A stretch of DNA of 16,600 bases from assembly GCA_023433705.1 (NCBI GenBank), contig JAEYUC010000037.1:1-16600 (forward strand), given 5' to 3'. Below are positions 1 through 7,945 of this stretch, in pieces; the first letter of the stretch is position 1; every line of letters starts with the position of its first letter. The notes beneath the pieces were generated by a model. The model worked only from the letters and a program-made list of their open reading frames with translations, did no database searches and was not told the DNA's origin. Source of the DNA: Pseudomonadota bacterium (GTDB taxonomy: Bacteria > Pseudomonadota > Gammaproteobacteria > Steroidobacterales > Steroidobacteraceae). A program made the translations under genes and the position numbers.

Positions 1-1
1 C

Positions 2-895
2 CAGACCGTGCTGTCGCGCTGGTTCGTCCGCCGCCGCGCCACGGCGATTTCCATCCTGTATTCCTCGGGCGCGATCGGCGGCTACATCGCCACGAAGTTC
101 GTGTTGCCCGCGGTGATCCACGCGCACAGCTGGCGCGCGGCCTGGTGGGTGATCGCGGGTCTGTCCGCGCTCGCGGGCGTGCTTGCGTTGATCTTCGTGA
201 AGGAAAAGCCCGAGGACACCGGCGCGATCGCCGATGGCGGCGAGGTCGCGACGTCGGGCGCGCAGGCGAGGGCGAAGCCATCCTTCATCACCGAGACGCC
301 GATCGAGTTCCGCGACGCGGCGCGCATGCCTACCTACTGGCTGCTGGTCGCGGCGCTGCTCGGCGGCAGCAGCGCATTCACGTTTTTCCTCGGCCACGGT
401 ATCGCGATGCTCAGGGATCTGGGGCATCCGATGGAAGTCGGCTTCGGCGCCATCGCCACGATGACCTGGACCGGGCTGATCGCGAAGGCCCTCATCATCG
501 CCTTCGGCAATCGCTTCGATCCGCGCTGGTTATGGGTCTTCTTCATGTTGTGCTTCGGGCTCTCGATGGTCATGCTGGTCGGCGCCGACACGCAGCTCGA
601 GGTCGACCTGGTCGCGGCACTGCTCGGCATGGGCTTCGGCGGCGCGGTGGTGTGCCTCATGACCGTGCTGGGCAACTACTTCGGACTCAAGGCATTCGCG
701 CTGCTCTCCGGCATCGCCATCGCGATCAACACCACGATCTCGGCGGTGGGACCCTATGTCGCAGGCTATCTTTATGACATCGGTCATCCGTACAGCGGCA
801 CCTGTTATTTCATCGCGGCGTGGTCTTTCCTCGGCGCGCTGATTCTCGTCATCATCCGCAAACCGCATCCTCAACCAACGACCGTTCCAGCATGA
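2..895 (+). CDS. MFS transporter, OFA/monocarboxylate-like (5' end cut by window edge)
   Basis: This is the C-terminal roughly 297 residues of a major facilitator superfamily permease of the inner membrane. The reading frame is open to the left edge, so the true start lies outside the window. Visible are hydrophobic segments typical of the second half of a 12-helix transporter, for example around residues 20-40, 55-70, 115-135, 150-170, 180-195, 200-220, 235-255 and 265-285. A hydrophilic central loop (KEKPEDTG onward to about residue 100) separates the two helix bundles. The pattern RRRATA followed by a Gly-rich helix resembles oxalate/formate-antiporter-type (OFA) members, but the substrate cannot be read from the sequence. 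Its stop codon overlaps the start of the acetoacetyl-CoA synthetase gene (ATGA, 892-895), so the two are co-translated. This makes import of a keto-acid or other carboxylate plausible by inference only. Confidence 0.85.
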   Translation, partial: QTVLSRWFVRRRATAISILYSSGAIGGYIATKFVLPAVIHAHSWRAAWWVIAGLSALAGVLALIFVKEKPEDTGAIADGGEVATSGAQARAKPSFITETPIEFRDAARMPTYWLLVAALLGGSSAFTFFLGHGIAMLRDLGHPMEVGFGAIATMTWTGLIAKALIIAFGNRFDPRWLWVFFMLCFGLSMVMLVGADTQLEVDLVAALLGMGFGGAVVCLMTVLGNYFGLKAFALLSGIAIAINTTISAVGPYVAGYLYDIGHPYSGTCYFIAAWSFLGALILVIIRKPHPQPTTVPA

Positions 896-2895
896 CCCAG
901 ATCCAGGAAGGCACGCTGCTCTGGAAACCCTCCGCGCAGCGACTTGCCCGTTCGCATCTCACCAAGTACATGGCATGGCTCGCCGAGCGCGGCCACGAAT
1001 TCGACGACTACGAGTCCCTGTGGCGCTGGTCGGTTTCGGACCTCGAGGCATTCTGGAGCTCGATCGTCGAGTTCTGCGGCGTGCGCTTCACGACGCCGCC
1101 GACCCGAATGCTCGGCAAACGCGAAATGCCCGGAGCCGAATGGTGTCCGGGCGCGAGGCTCAACTACGCCCAACACGCGCTCGCGCACGAGCGCCCCGGC
1201 GAGATCGCGCTGCTGCATCTGTCGGAACGGAAGCCGCTGGCGAGCCTTTCGTGGCCGGAATTCGCGCGGCAGGTCCGCGTGCTCGCGACCAGGATGCGTG
1301 CACTCGGCATTGCCCCGGGCGATCGCGTGGTCGCGTACCTGCCGAACATTCCGGAGGCGATGGTCGCGATGTACGCGACGGCGAGCATCGGCGCCGTGTG
1401 GTCGAGTTGCGGCCCGGATTTCGGCACGCGCGGCGTGCTCGACCGCTACTCGCAGCTCGAGCCCAAGCTGCTGTTCTGCGTCGACGGTTACAGCTACGGC
1501 GGCAAGCTGTTCGACCGGCGCGGCGACATCCGCGAGATCATCGGCCGGCTGCCGACGCTCGAACACCTGATCCATCTACCGTACCTCGATCCCGAAAACC
1601 CGGCCGCGATCGACGATCGCGCGCTCTTCTGGGCCGACGTGATCGCGGGCGCCGATCCGGGACGCGAGGCGTTCCAGTTCGAGCAGGTGCCGTTCGCGCA
1701 TCCGCTGTTCATCCTGTTCTCGTCGGGCACCACTGGACTTCCCAAGGCAATCATTCATTGCCACGGAGGCATCACGCTCGAGCAGCTCAAGTTGTTCCAT
1801 TTCCACATGGACATGCACGCGCGCCAGCGCATGTTCTTCTTCACCAGCACGGGCTGGATGATGTGGAACTTCCTCTCGAGCTCGCTGCTCATGGACGTGG
1901 TTCCCGTGTTGTACGACGGCAACCCGGCATGGCCGACGCCCGACCTGTTGTGGAAGATGGCGGACGACACGGGCGCGCACCTGTTCGGCGCGAGCCCTAC
2001 CTACCAGAGCATCCTCGAGAAGGCCGGAATCGTCCCGAGGGATCGCTTCAAGCTCGAAAATCTCGAGACCATCGTGCTGGCCGGCTCACCCGTCACGGCC
2101 GAGTGCCAGAACTGGTTCTTCGAGAACGTGAAGCGCGATCTGTGGGCACACTCGGGCAGCGGGGGCACCGACATCTGCACCGGCCTCGTGGGCGGCGTGG
2201 TGAACCTGCCCATCTACGCGGGCGAGATCCAGGCGCGGTCGCTGGGCGTCGCGGCGTATGCGTTCGATGACCGCGGCAACGAACTCGTCGATGAAGTAGG
2301 TGAGCTCGTGCTCACCGAACCCATGCCGTCGATGCCGGTGGGCTTCTGGGGCGACGAAAACAACCAGCGATATCTCGAGTCGTACTTCGACCAGTACCCG
2401 GGCATCTGGCGCCACGGCGATTTCTTCCGCGTGAATGCGCGTGGTGGATGTTTCGTGCTGGGACGTTCGGACGCGACGCTGAACCGTCACGGCGTGCGCA
2501 TCGGCACGGCCGAGGTTTATCGCTCGCTGCTCGGCGTTCCGGAGATCGAGGATTCGCTGATCGTGAACCTGGACCTGCCGGGCGGAAAATTCTTCATGCC
2601 GCTGTTCGTGAAGTTGAAGGGCGACGTGCCGCTCACGGAGGACATCGAGGAACGCATCCGGGCCCACATCCGCAAGGAGTACTCACCGCGCCACGTGCCC
2701 GACCGGATCCTCCAGGTGACCGGCGTTCCCTACACCCTGACGGGCAAGAAGATGGAAGTGCCGGTCCGCCGGATCCTCATGGGCGTCGCGGTGGAAAAGG
2801 CCGCCAACCGGGCCGCGATGGCCAATGTTTCGTCGCTGGATTTCTTCGTTCACTACGCCCAATCCCAGACTGACTACCCGCGATCCGGGTCCTAA
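892..2895 (+). CDS. aacS: acetoacetyl-CoA synthetase (acetoacetate--CoA ligase)
   Basis: The 667-residue protein belongs to the ANL superfamily of adenylate-forming enzymes and would convert acetoacetate, ATP and CoA to acetoacetyl-CoA, AMP and PPi in the cytosol. The N-terminal ACAS_N-type segment (LWKPSAQRLARSHLTKYMAWL) and the overall length fit acetoacetyl-CoA synthetases rather than the slightly shorter acetyl-CoA synthetases. The phosphate-binding signature ILFSSGTTGLPK sits at residues 274-285. The STGWMMWN segment follows at about 343-350. The C-terminal lysine region TLTGKKMEVPVRR, with its lysines at 619 and 620, corresponds to the catalytic lysine loop. I chose the ATG at 892 because it overlaps the upstream stop in an ATGA arrangement and gives the family's usual N-terminus; the longer in-frame extension would lie inside the transporter gene. 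The context suggests a ketone-body or polyhydroxybutyrate-related carbon role, which is inference. The main alternative is another short-chain acyl-CoA synthetase. Confidence 0.92.
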   Translation: MTQIQEGTLLWKPSAQRLARSHLTKYMAWLAERGHEFDDYESLWRWSVSDLEAFWSSIVEFCGVRFTTPPTRMLGKREMPGAEWCPGARLNYAQHALAHERPGEIALLHLSERKPLASLSWPEFARQVRVLATRMRALGIAPGDRVVAYLPNIPEAMVAMYATASIGAVWSSCGPDFGTRGVLDRYSQLEPKLLFCVDGYSYGGKLFDRRGDIREIIGRLPTLEHLIHLPYLDPENPAAIDDRALFWADVIAGADPGREAFQFEQVPFAHPLFILFSSGTTGLPKAIIHCHGGITLEQLKLFHFHMDMHARQRMFFFTSTGWMMWNFLSSSLLMDVVPVLYDGNPAWPTPDLLWKMADDTGAHLFGASPTYQSILEKAGIVPRDRFKLENLETIVLAGSPVTAECQNWFFENVKRDLWAHSGSGGTDICTGLVGGVVNLPIYAGEIQARSLGVAAYAFDDRGNELVDEVGELVLTEPMPSMPVGFWGDENNQRYLESYFDQYPGIWRHGDFFRVNARGGCFVLGRSDATLNRHGVRIGTAEVYRSLLGVPEIEDSLIVNLDLPGGKFFMPLFVKLKGDVPLTEDIEERIRAHIRKEYSPRHVPDRILQVTGVPYTLTGKKMEVPVRRILMGVAVEKAANRAAMANVSSLDFFVHYAQSQTDYPRSGS

Positions 2896-2903
2896 CTCCC
2901 TGA

Positions 2904-2924
2904 AAACGTGACGAGCGCACGTTT
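2904..2924. repeat. small perfect inverted repeat after aacS
   Basis: AAACGTG (2904-2910) is the exact reverse complement of CACGTTT (2918-2924), with a 7-nt spacer. It begins nine bases after the aacS stop and lies just upstream of a -10-like TATGCT (2943-2948) ahead of the next gene. No T-tract follows, so it is not a standard intrinsic terminator. It could be a regulator-binding dyad or a simple hairpin. Confidence 0.35.
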
Positions 2925-2978
2925 CGGGCGCCGGGCATGAGCTATGCTTTACATATGTCATCTGGGAGGAATGTCGAC

Positions 2979-3659
2979 ATGCGTAAGGCCATGGTTCTCG
3001 GAGTTTTCGCGCTTGCGGGAACGTTAACTTCGCCCGCGTTCGCGGACGAGTTTTCGGGATTCCGCCTGGGTCTGAACCTCAGCCAGGACAAGATGGAATC
3101 CGACATGTATCTCGGTGCCGTCGACCTGTCCTCTCCGATCAACTCCAACCGCTTCGGTTACGGCCTGATGGGCGGTTGGGGGCTCAACAAGTGGTTCGCC
3201 GTCGAAGCCACGTTGTACGGCGGATCCGAATTCAACGCCGATCTTTTCCCGCTGCAAGTCGTGGATCCCGAATACCTGCGTTCGCGCACGGACCTCAAGG
3301 GCCTGGAGGCTTCCGCGGTCGGCTCGTTGTGGATCGGCAAGAAGTTCTCGCTGTTCGGTCGTGTGGGACTGAATGCCTGGAAGGCTGAAACGGTTCTCTC
3401 CGCCGGCTTCTTTGACGACCCCGCTTCCCACGTCTCGGTTGCGCAGGACGACACGGGTTTCGACCCGGTATTCGGAATCGGTCTGCAGACCGTACTCGAC
3501 GGCGCGCTCGTCCGGCTCGAATACAAGATGGGTGAGATGGGCAACATCACGCTCAACGACTACGGCGATCCGTCGACTGCCGCCGACGACGTCAACGTGT
3601 TCCATCAGAACAATACGGACCTTTCGTCGCTGACTCTCAGCATCGTCTGGATCCTGTAA
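2979..3659 (+). CDS. small outer-membrane beta-barrel protein (OmpA/OMP_b-brl-like)
   Basis: The 226-residue precursor has a clear Sec signal peptide of 22 residues, ending PAFA before DEFSGFRLG. The mature part alternates polar and hydrophobic residues in repeated amphipathic strands, such as FGYGLMGGWGLN, FAVEATLYGGSEFN, FSLFGRVGLNAW, FGIGLQTVLDGALVRLEYKMG and the final SSLTLSIVWIL. This is typical of 8-stranded barrels of the OmpA/OmpW/beta-barrel-domain type. The start at 2979 is preferred because GGGAGGA at 2964-2970 lies 8 nt upstream and the signal peptide then begins MRK; two earlier in-frame ATGs would add an unrelated hydrophilic leader. A -10-like TATGCT (2943-2948) is present upstream, but no good -35 is visible. 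It appears monocistronic, with a hairpin directly after the stop. The specific function is unknown; nothing links it to a sugar. Confidence 0.85.
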   Translation: MRKAMVLGVFALAGTLTSPAFADEFSGFRLGLNLSQDKMESDMYLGAVDLSSPINSNRFGYGLMGGWGLNKWFAVEATLYGGSEFNADLFPLQVVDPEYLRSRTDLKGLEASAVGSLWIGKKFSLFGRVGLNAWKAETVLSAGFFDDPASHVSVAQDDTGFDPVFGIGLQTVLDGALVRLEYKMGEMGNITLNDYGDPSTAADDVNVFHQNNTDLSSLTLSIVWIL

Positions 3660-3670
3660 TTCATCGCGAA

Positions 3671-3698
3671 GGGAAATCGGGGATGACCCCGATTTCCC
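3671..3698 (+). terminator. 12-bp perfect hairpin after the barrel gene (terminator-like, no T-tract)
   Basis: GGGAAATCGGGG (3671-3682) pairs perfectly with CCCCGATTTCCC (3687-3698) around a 4-nt ATGA loop, 11 nt after the stop codon. There is no U-run on either side, so it may protect the mRNA 3' end or act with Rho rather than as a canonical intrinsic terminator. The rest of the gap to 3801 is GC-rich; I see no convincing promoter for the next gene there. Confidence 0.5.
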
Positions 3699-3801
3699 GC
3701 TCCGCGGGCGATAGGACATTGCCCACGTCCCCCTGACGAGGGGTGTCCCGGATTTCCCCCGCTCGCGCATACTTCGTCCCCCCAACGGACGGAGAATGCG
3801 C

Positions 3802-4842
3802 ATGCGATATCGCAAGCTCGGCAACACGGGACTCATCGTTTCCGAAATGTGCCTGGGTGCCATGACCTTCGGCAGCGGCGAAGGCATGTGGGCGACGGTC
3901 GCGGGTGTCGGCCAGGATGGCGTCACCGACCTCATCAAGACCGCGTTCGATCGCGGCATCAATTTCATCGATACCGCCGATTTCTATTCCAACGGCGCGT
4001 CCGAAGTCGCCACGGGCAATGCGCTCAAGTCGCTCGGTCTGGCGCGCGACAGCTATGTGCTCGCGACGAAAGTCCTGCTGCGCATGGGCGCTGGCCACAA
4101 CCAGATCGGGCTCTCGCGTTACCACATCATGGAGAACATCGATGCGAGCCTGAAGCGGCTGCAGGTCGATCACATAGACCTGTACCAGATCCACGGCCGC
4201 GATCCGTTCACGCCGCTCGAGGAAACGCTCGATGCACTCGATGACTGCGTGCGCGCGGGCAAGGTGCGTTACATCGGTCTGTGCAATCTGCCGGCGTGGG
4301 AAATCACCAAGGCCTTGTGGATCTCGGACAAGAAGAATCTCGCGCGCTTCGAAAGCCTGCAGATGTACTACTCGCTCGCGGGCCGCGACATCGAGCGCGA
4401 GATCGTGCCGCTCGCGAAGGATCAGAAGCTCGCGATCCTGCCGTGGAGTCCGCTCGCGGGTGGTTTGCTGTCCGGGAAGTTCTCGCGTGAGAACGACAAG
4501 CCCGGCGGCGCGCGCCGCGCGACGCTCGACTTCCCGCCGGTCGATCGCGAGCGGGCCTGGCGCGTGATCGACGTGATGCGTCCGATCGCCGCGGATCACC
4601 TGGTCTCGGTGGCGCAGGTCGCGCTGGCCTGGCTGCTGGCGCAGTCGCACGTGACCTCGGTGATCATCGGCGCGAAGAACCGCGATCAGCTGCTCGACAA
4701 CATTGCCGCCACCGAGCTCGCGCTGAGCGCGGAGCAGATCAAGGCCATTGGCGAGGCCTCGGCGCTCCCCAACGAATACCCGCAGTGGATGCTCGATCGC
4801 CAGTCGGCGGATCGGCTGGGGCAGGTGAACGGTACTAACTGA
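3802..4842 (+). CDS. aldo/keto reductase
   Basis: The 346-residue cytosolic protein is an NADPH-dependent aldo/keto reductase with a TIM barrel. The catalytic tetrad is complete: Asp57 and Tyr62 in FIDTADFY, Lys90 in LATKV and His131 in YQIHGRD. The N-terminus MRYRKLGNTGLIVSEMCLG is the standard opening of the family. The IIGAKNRDQL segment near the C-terminus is the usual phosphate-binding stretch for the NADP cofactor. Of two in-frame ATGs (3796 and 3802) I chose 3802, because GGAG at 3791-3794 is 7 nt upstream, whereas it is only 1 nt from the first. The sequence resembles the Tas/YajO-type group of bacterial AKRs. The substrate is unknown. It precedes xylBA by 166 bp with no visible terminator between, so a sugar-related role or read-through is possible but unproven. 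Confidence 0.92.
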   Translation: MRYRKLGNTGLIVSEMCLGAMTFGSGEGMWATVAGVGQDGVTDLIKTAFDRGINFIDTADFYSNGASEVATGNALKSLGLARDSYVLATKVLLRMGAGHNQIGLSRYHIMENIDASLKRLQVDHIDLYQIHGRDPFTPLEETLDALDDCVRAGKVRYIGLCNLPAWEITKALWISDKKNLARFESLQMYYSLAGRDIEREIVPLAKDQKLAILPWSPLAGGLLSGKFSRENDKPGGARRATLDFPPVDRERAWRVIDVMRPIAADHLVSVAQVALAWLLAQSHVTSVIIGAKNRDQLLDNIAATELALSAEQIKAIGEASALPNEYPQWMLDRQSADRLGQVNGTN

Positions 4843-4854
4843 GCGCCGACATTG

Positions 4855-4867
4855 ATCCGGCCCGGAT
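4855..4867. repeat. short dyad downstream of the aldo/keto reductase
   Basis: ATCCGG, one spacer base, then CCGGAT form a perfect 13-bp dyad shortly after the AKR stop. It has no T-run and may be a protein-binding site or chance in GC-rich DNA. The rest of 4868-4972 has weak -35/-10-like hexamers (TTTACC at 4893 and AGTTAT at 4915, spaced by 16) that could serve xylB, but I do not call them a promoter. Confidence 0.2.
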
Positions 4868-4972
4868 AACGATACTGACATCGGGGGCCCGGTTTACCGT
4901 CGATTCCTGGCGATAGTTATGCCCATCCGGAGCGTTTTTCGGGGCGGAGCGGTCCCCACCGGGCGGCAATTC

Positions 4973-4986
4973 TGATAGCGTTACCG
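4973..4986. promoter_or_regulatory. candidate xyl-box-like operator upstream of xylB
   Basis: The 14-mer TGATAGCGTTACCG lies 22 bp upstream of the xylB start. It matches 10 of 14 positions of the xyl-box TGGTAGCGCTAACA that I recall for LacI-type XylR control in Xanthomonas, including the central TAGCG. Its location directly before the xylose operon is what makes it worth recording. It differs from the ATACGTATGC core found at the alpha-glucan genes, so a separate regulator encoded elsewhere would be expected. Confidence 0.35.
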
Positions 4987-5008
4987 CCGCTCAAAACGCG
5001 GGGGGTTA

Positions 5009-6463
5009 ATGTATTTAGGCATCGATATCGGCACGTCGAGTGTCAAGGCCGTCATCGTCGACGACAAGGACACCGTAGTCGAACAGGCTTCCGCGCCTTT
5101 GAACGTCTCCCGGCCCCAGGCGGGATGGTCCGAGCAGAACCCCGCCGATTGGTGGGCGGCGACCAACGCCGCCGTCGCCGCATTGCCGGCCAAGCACCGC
5201 AAGGCCGTACAGGCCGTGGGCCTTTCCGGCCAGATGCACGGCGCCACGCTGCTCGACGCGAACGACAAGCCGTTGCGCCCGGCGATCCTCTGGAACGACG
5301 GCCGCAGCGAGAAGCAGTGCGCGACGCTCGAGAAGACCGAGCCGCGGTCGCGCGACATCACGGGCAACATCGCGATGCCGGGCTTCACGGCGCCGAAGCT
5401 CGTGTGGGTGCGCGAGAACGAGCCGGCCGTGTTCAAGGACACCCGCTGCGTGTTGCTGCCCAAGGATTACGTCCGCCTGCTCATGACGGGCGAGAAGGCG
5501 AGTGATTGCTCGGATGCCGCCGGCACGCTCTGGGTCGACGTGGCGAAGCGCAAGTGGTCGCCCGAGATGCTGGCCGCCACGGGTCTCAACGAATCCCACA
5601 TGCCGCGCCTCGTCGAAGGCTCCGATGCCACCGGCAAGCTGCGCAAGGACGTGGCCGAGGCCTGGGGCATGGACCAGGTTCCGGTCGCGGGCGGCGGCGG
5701 TGACAATGCCGCGGGCGCGGCGGGCATCGGTGTCATCAAGCCCGGCGATGCGTTCCTGTCGCTCGGCACCTCGGGCGTGTTGTTCCTGGTCACGCCGAAA
5801 TTCCTGCCGAACTCGGCCAAGGCCGTGCACGCGTTCTGCCACTGCCTGCCTGGCGTGTGGCACCAGATGAGCGTGATGCTCTCGGCCGCAAGCTGCGTCG
5901 ACTGGGCCGTGAAACTCACCGGCACCAAGGACGCGGCCGAGTTGCTCTCCAAGGTGGAGGCCCGCAACAGCCTCGCCGGTCCCGAGATCTTCCTGCCGTA
6001 CCTCTCCGGCGAGCGCACGCCGCACAACGACCCGGCCGCCCGGGGCGTGTTGTTCGGACTCAACCATGACTCGGATGCCGCGGCCATCGGGCAGGCGGTG
6101 CTCGAGGGCGTGGCCTTCGCGTTCGCGGACGGGCTCGATGCGCTCATCGAGGCCGGCGCGACCATCGACAAGATTTCCGTCATCGGCGGCGGCGCCCGTT
6201 CCATGTGGTGGGGCGGCGTGCTCGCGGCGGCTCTACGGCGGCCGCTGGTTTACCGCGACGGTTCCGAGGTGGGCCCGGCGTTTGGCGCCGCGCGGCTTGC
6301 CCGGATAGCCAAAACGGGCGAACGGGCGGAGGATGTGTGCCGTCCGCCGCCGGTCAGGGTCGTCATAGAACCCAATGCCCGCGACATCGAACAGCTGGCG
6401 CCGAAGCGCAAGTGCTTTTCCCAAATTTATCAGGACCTTAGACCAAGATTCCGAGGAGTTTGA
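5009..6463 (+). CDS. xylB: xylulokinase
   Basis: The 484-residue protein has the same length as E. coli XylB and phosphorylates D-xylulose to xylulose 5-phosphate with ATP, feeding the pentose phosphate pathway. It is a FGGY-family kinase with two actin-like domains. The N-terminal phosphate loop is GIDIGTSSVKAV at residues 4-15. The substrate-contacting GLSGQMHGATLLD begins at residue 71. The catalytic base Asp232 lies in GGGGDNAAGAAG, one position from E. coli Asp233. FLSLGTSGVLF and the adenosine motif GGGARSMWWGGVLA follow. The start ATG at 5009 is followed at once by the YLGIDIGTSS motif; the upstream G-run at 5000-5005 is a weak and closely spaced ribosome site. It is the first gene of a xylBA operon, the reverse of the xylAB order of E. 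coli. Confidence 0.96.
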   Translation: MYLGIDIGTSSVKAVIVDDKDTVVEQASAPLNVSRPQAGWSEQNPADWWAATNAAVAALPAKHRKAVQAVGLSGQMHGATLLDANDKPLRPAILWNDGRSEKQCATLEKTEPRSRDITGNIAMPGFTAPKLVWVRENEPAVFKDTRCVLLPKDYVRLLMTGEKASDCSDAAGTLWVDVAKRKWSPEMLAATGLNESHMPRLVEGSDATGKLRKDVAEAWGMDQVPVAGGGGDNAAGAAGIGVIKPGDAFLSLGTSGVLFLVTPKFLPNSAKAVHAFCHCLPGVWHQMSVMLSAASCVDWAVKLTGTKDAAELLSKVEARNSLAGPEIFLPYLSGERTPHNDPAARGVLFGLNHDSDAAAIGQAVLEGVAFAFADGLDALIEAGATIDKISVIGGGARSMWWGGVLAAALRRPLVYRDGSEVGPAFGAARLARIAKTGERAEDVCRPPPVRVVIEPNARDIEQLAPKRKCFSQIYQDLRPRFRGV

Positions 6464-6465
6464 TC

Positions 6466-7806
6466 ATGTCCAGTCCCGCACCCCTGAAAAAGGCTTCCTA
6501 TTTCGAAGCCGTTGCTCCCATCAAGTACGAGGGGCCGAGTTCGGACAACCCGCTCGCGTTCCGCCACTACAACAAGGACGAGATCGTCCTCGGCAAGCGC
6601 ATGGAAGATCTCCTGCGTCCGGCCGTGTGTTACTGGCACTCGTTCGCGTGGGATGGTCACGACATCTTCGGCGCCGGCACCTTCGCGCGCCCGTGGAACA
6701 ACAACGGCCCGATGAACGAGGCGAATGCCTGGGCCAAGATGGATGCCGCGTTCGACTTCTTCACGAAGCTCGGCACGCCGTTCTACTGCTTCCATGACGT
6801 GGACGCGATGCCGACGGCGTCGAACATCAAGGAGCACGTCGAGAACCTCGCCAAGACCATCGACCGCCTCGAGAAGAAGCAGGCCGAGACCGGCGTCAAA
6901 CTACTGTGGGGCACCGCGAACCTGTTCTCGCACCCGCGTTACATGGGTGGCGCCTCGACGAATCCGGATCCGGATGTGTGGGCGTTCGCGGCGACGCAGG
7001 TGCGTCACTGTCTCGACGCCACCAAGCGTCTCGGCGGTTCGAACTACGTGCTCTGGGGCGGCCGCGAAGGTTACGACACGCTGCTCAACACCAGCCTCAA
7101 GACCGAGCTCAAGAACTTCGGCCGCTTCCTGCAGCTCGTGGTCGACCACAAGCACAAGATCGGTTTCAAGGGCACGATCCTGATCGAGCCCAAGCCGCAC
7201 GAGCCGACCAAGCACCAGTACGACTTCGACACCGCGACCGTGTACGGCTTCCTGAAGTCGATCGGCCTCGAGAACGAAGTGAAGGTGAACATCGAAGCCA
7301 ACCACGCGACGCTCGCGGGCCACAGCTTCGACCACGAGATCGCGATGGCCGACGCGCTCGGCATCTTCGGTTCGATCGACATCAACCGCGGCGATCCGCA
7401 GAACGGCTGGGACACCGACCAGTTCCACAACGATCCGCTCGACATGACGCTCGCGATGTATCGCATCCTGAAGGCGGGTGGTTTCACAACCGGCGGCTTC
7501 AACTTCGACGCGAAGGTGCGCCGCCAGTCGATCGACCCGGCGGACATGTTCTACGGCCACGTCGGCGGTCTCGACCTGCTGGCGCGTACGCTCAAGTCCG
7601 CGGCCGCGCTGATCGAGCACGGCGGCATCGACAAGTTCGTCGAGCAGCGTTACGCCAAGTGGCAGGGTGAGGCGGGCCAGAAGATCCACGCGAAGGATGC
7701 GACGCTCGCGTCGATCTCCGATGCGGCGGTCGCGGCCAACATCAATCCGAAGCCGCAGTCGGGTCGCCAGGAGTACCTGGAGAACCTGGTCAACCGCTTC
7801 GTGTAA
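6466..7806 (+). CDS. xylA: xylose isomerase
   Basis: The 446-residue protein converts D-xylose to D-xylulose in the cytosol using two divalent metal ions. Its length fits the longer class II isomerases. The catalytic FHDVD motif places His110 and Asp113. The metal and proton-relay pair Glu241 and Lys243 lies in LIEPKPHEPTKHQYDFD, offset by 9 residues from the E. coli numbering. NIEANHATLAGHSFDHE, SIDINRGDPQNGWDTD and FDAKVRRQS carry the remaining metal ligands. I chose the ATG at 6466 because GAGGAG at 6453-6458 is spaced 7 nt away; this Shine-Dalgarno lies inside the last xylB codons and the gap between genes is 2 bp, so the pair is coupled. An upstream in-frame TTG (6460) is less likely. 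A strong terminator follows the gene. Confidence 0.97.
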   Translation: MSSPAPLKKASYFEAVAPIKYEGPSSDNPLAFRHYNKDEIVLGKRMEDLLRPAVCYWHSFAWDGHDIFGAGTFARPWNNNGPMNEANAWAKMDAAFDFFTKLGTPFYCFHDVDAMPTASNIKEHVENLAKTIDRLEKKQAETGVKLLWGTANLFSHPRYMGGASTNPDPDVWAFAATQVRHCLDATKRLGGSNYVLWGGREGYDTLLNTSLKTELKNFGRFLQLVVDHKHKIGFKGTILIEPKPHEPTKHQYDFDTATVYGFLKSIGLENEVKVNIEANHATLAGHSFDHEIAMADALGIFGSIDINRGDPQNGWDTDQFHNDPLDMTLAMYRILKAGGFTTGGFNFDAKVRRQSIDPADMFYGHVGGLDLLARTLKSAAALIEHGGIDKFVEQRYAKWQGEAGQKIHAKDATLASISDAAVAANINPKPQSGRQEYLENLVNRFV

Positions 7807-7828
7807 TTCGATTCGGAAGAGAAGAACG

Positions 7829-7865
7829 AGCCCGCGCGGGGTGACTCGCGCGGGCTTTTTTCTTT
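7829..7865 (+). terminator. intrinsic terminator of xylBA
   Basis: AGCCCGCGCG (7829-7838) pairs perfectly with CGCGCGGGCT (7847-7856) around an 8-nt loop. A T-rich tract TTTTTCTTT (7857-7865) follows. It begins 22 bp after the xylA stop and separates the xylose operon from the alpha-glucan operon. Confidence 0.93.
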
Positions 7866-7870
7866 ATCGT

Positions 7871-7892
7871 GGCCCGCATACGTATGCAGGCC
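7871..7892. promoter_or_regulatory. LacI-type operator-like palindrome before the alpha-glucan operon
   Basis: GCATACGTATGC (7876-7887) is a perfect 12-bp palindrome with a central CpG, as in many LacI-family operators. It is embedded in a 22-bp dyad (GGCC on one side, GGCC on the other) with one mismatched pair at 7875/7888. It ends 58 bp before the GH13 start. The same core recurs in front of the divergent alpha-glucosidase, next to the LacI gene. No clear -35/-10 pair is visible; a TACATT at 7913 is a possible -10. Confidence 0.7.
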
Positions 7893-7945
7893 GCGCCGGT
7901 GCGTGACTGAAGTACATTCACCCTTCACGGATCGATGGGGGAGCG

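Noticed and set aside
8..895. A complete MFS gene starting at the GTG at position 8
   Set aside because: The frame stays open to the left edge and a full-length MFS carrier would need about six more helices, so the gene is truncated by the window.
4852..4876. TTGATC followed by GATACT as a xylB promoter
   Set aside because: The spacing is only 13 bp, too short for a sigma70 promoter, and it is far from the start codon.
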